From Loxodes magnus (lineage: Eukaryota > Ciliophora > Karyorelictea > Loxodida > Loxodidae): a DNA stretch of 64,000 nt. The notes under the pieces were generated by a model, which had not been told where the DNA came from, searched no databases, and was given only the letters and a program-made list of their open reading frames with translations. How positions within the stretch are numbered: the stretch's first letter is position 1; each line of letters starts with the position of its first letter. The DNA lies in NCBI GenBank assembly GCA_946699065.1, contig CAMPDV010000004.1:1116001-1180000 (forward strand), given 5' to 3'. Shown one piece after another: positions 63,121 to 64,000 of this stretch. Both the position numbers and the translations under genes were made by a program.

Positions 63121-64000
63121 TAGAATTTCTATGCATTCTGGACACGATGGCCCGCTGTCTGGTCCACAATATCCATTGTGACTAACTTCTGCTACTCCGA
63201 AATACTTTCCGCAATATATCATTCCAGATCATCCTTATCATTTACCCAGTTTCTTTATTAATTCAGTCTTCGGAGTTTATAAAACTCTACAGGATGTACA
63301 GTTTGCTCATATATTTGGACCACAAAATCCATTAGTTAAATCCATAAAAGGTTAGTTATGATTTTTCATTACTTTGCGGCCACAGTAAAAAAGTCCACTT
63401 TTACCTATTATAGGATTGTAAGAAGGAGTTCTTACAGGATTAAATACAATATTGATCCCTATTTTATCAAGTTAGCTTAATTGTATTGGATATTAATTAT
63501 TTTGCTTTAGTTTTCAAACTGAATTATTATTCCTTTTCATATCTTAATTTTCTGGATAAAGCATAATGCTAAAAGGATCAAATCGTGTTAAATCAACACC
63601 TTCCTTTTCAATATCATATTACTCGTCTGCTTATTTTTTAACTTTAACATACTTGCCTCTATCATGTCTCTATTATTCATGCTAAAAGCCTAAAGTATGC
63701 ATTATTTCATGGATTTACGTTCCTTCTTTATTAGGCCATTTATTGTTAAAAAAAATTGTTGCCCCTTCTTCATCAAAGATAGTTCCAACAGCATAAGCTT
63801 CAATTTCTTCAGATACTTCTTTTTTAATTTCTATACTTCATTTTTAGTTTTTAGGTCTCTATCCATTTTAAATTTTTCATTTTATACCAGGAACAACTTC
63901 AGGAAATACTTTCGTGATTGCTTTATTTATACTCTTCTTTCATAGCTTGTTTAAGCCTTTATTAACGTATACTTATATTTCTTGCTATTATTGCCTAAGT
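63115..64000 (-). CDS. Astacin-type metalloprotease (M12A), 5' end beyond window
   Basis: Secreted-type zinc endopeptidase; the visible 294 codons include the C-terminus. Zinc motif HEIMHTLGFQHEQQRHDRG (HExxHxxGFxHExxRxD) and the Met-turn FDPFSIMLYP (family SxMHY, with the zinc-ligand Tyr) are intact. Two Cys-rich repeats follow the protease domain: YCGRKV...GFCGPN...CTSC and YCGKYF...GYCGPDSGPSCPEC; similar CGP..C..C modules occur in secreted ciliate proteins as far as I recall. Trp is TGA in NSVWKLK, PNIWANC and KWQGWSG. Ends CIEILS then TGA; 15 nt later a second in-frame TGA. N-terminal signal/propeptide lies outside the window. Confidence 0.85.

Overview
The window looks like nuclear DNA of a ciliate whose three standard stop codons are all also sense codons. 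TAA and TAG fall where conserved families have Gln (transketolase 'NKMGQS', Rab 'WDTAGQE'). TGA falls where they have Trp (the DHHC-PW position of a palmitoyltransferase, 'ADIWSLG' of a protein kinase), yet TGA also ends nearly every recognisable gene. This matches the karyorelictid code (NCBI table 27, Loxodes/Parduczia type). The Condylostoma code (table 28) is a close alternative, because a Rab gene and a few other loci end where TAA would be the natural stop. The DNA is very AT-rich and genes sit on both strands. Spacers run from tens of bases to about 2.5 kb. GT-AG introns are tiny: ten inferred, 16-31 nt, most of them 16-19 nt. These features explain why ordinary ORF calling shows only fragments here.

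Layout. 0.9-3.5 kb: three tandem DHHC palmitoyltransferase paralogues (+), facing a polytopic membrane protein (-, 4.8-6.8 kb). 8.8-13.3 kb: ribosomal protein eL36, the deadenylase PARN, a small membrane protein and a Rab5-like GTPase. 15.8-17.1 kb: a coiled-coil protein. 19.4-21.4 kb: transketolase. 22.8-26.1 kb: a Gln-rich protein, a GH47 mannosidase-like protein that lacks key catalytic acids, and an unknown protein. 28.2-32.3 kb: an AlkD-like HEAT protein behind proteasome subunit RPN2 (both -). 33.0-38.4 kb: a CFAP97-type axonemal protein and a cyclic-nucleotide-binding-domain K+ channel (+). 39.2-44.1 kb: a hypothetical protein, a metallophosphoesterase and a coiled-coil/RING protein. 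45.0-51.0 kb: a protein of about 1,990 residues with TPR-like repeats and an IQ motif. 51.6-56.8 kb: a basic hypothetical protein and a myristoylation-motif MORN protein. 57.7-64 kb: a four-cNBD cGMP-dependent protein kinase, mitochondrial ribosomal protein uS9m with a very long N-terminal extension, a very small ORF, and the 3' part of an astacin metalloprotease.

Functional themes are housekeeping (eL36, RPN2, transketolase, PARN, uS9m) and membrane, signalling and cilium biology (DHHC enzymes, Rab, PKG, cNBD channel, CFAP97, MORN, IQ/TPR and RING coiled-coil proteins). I see no operon logic, mobile element, CRISPR array or RNA gene. The most interesting signals are the dual use of TGA and its absence as Trp ahead of stops and throughout three housekeeping genes, a protein-like in-frame continuation after the PKG stop, convergent genes ending in a shared palindrome TCATGA, and the degenerate GH47 protein. 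All splice sites and ends are inferred by eye from reading-frame continuity and family knowledge.
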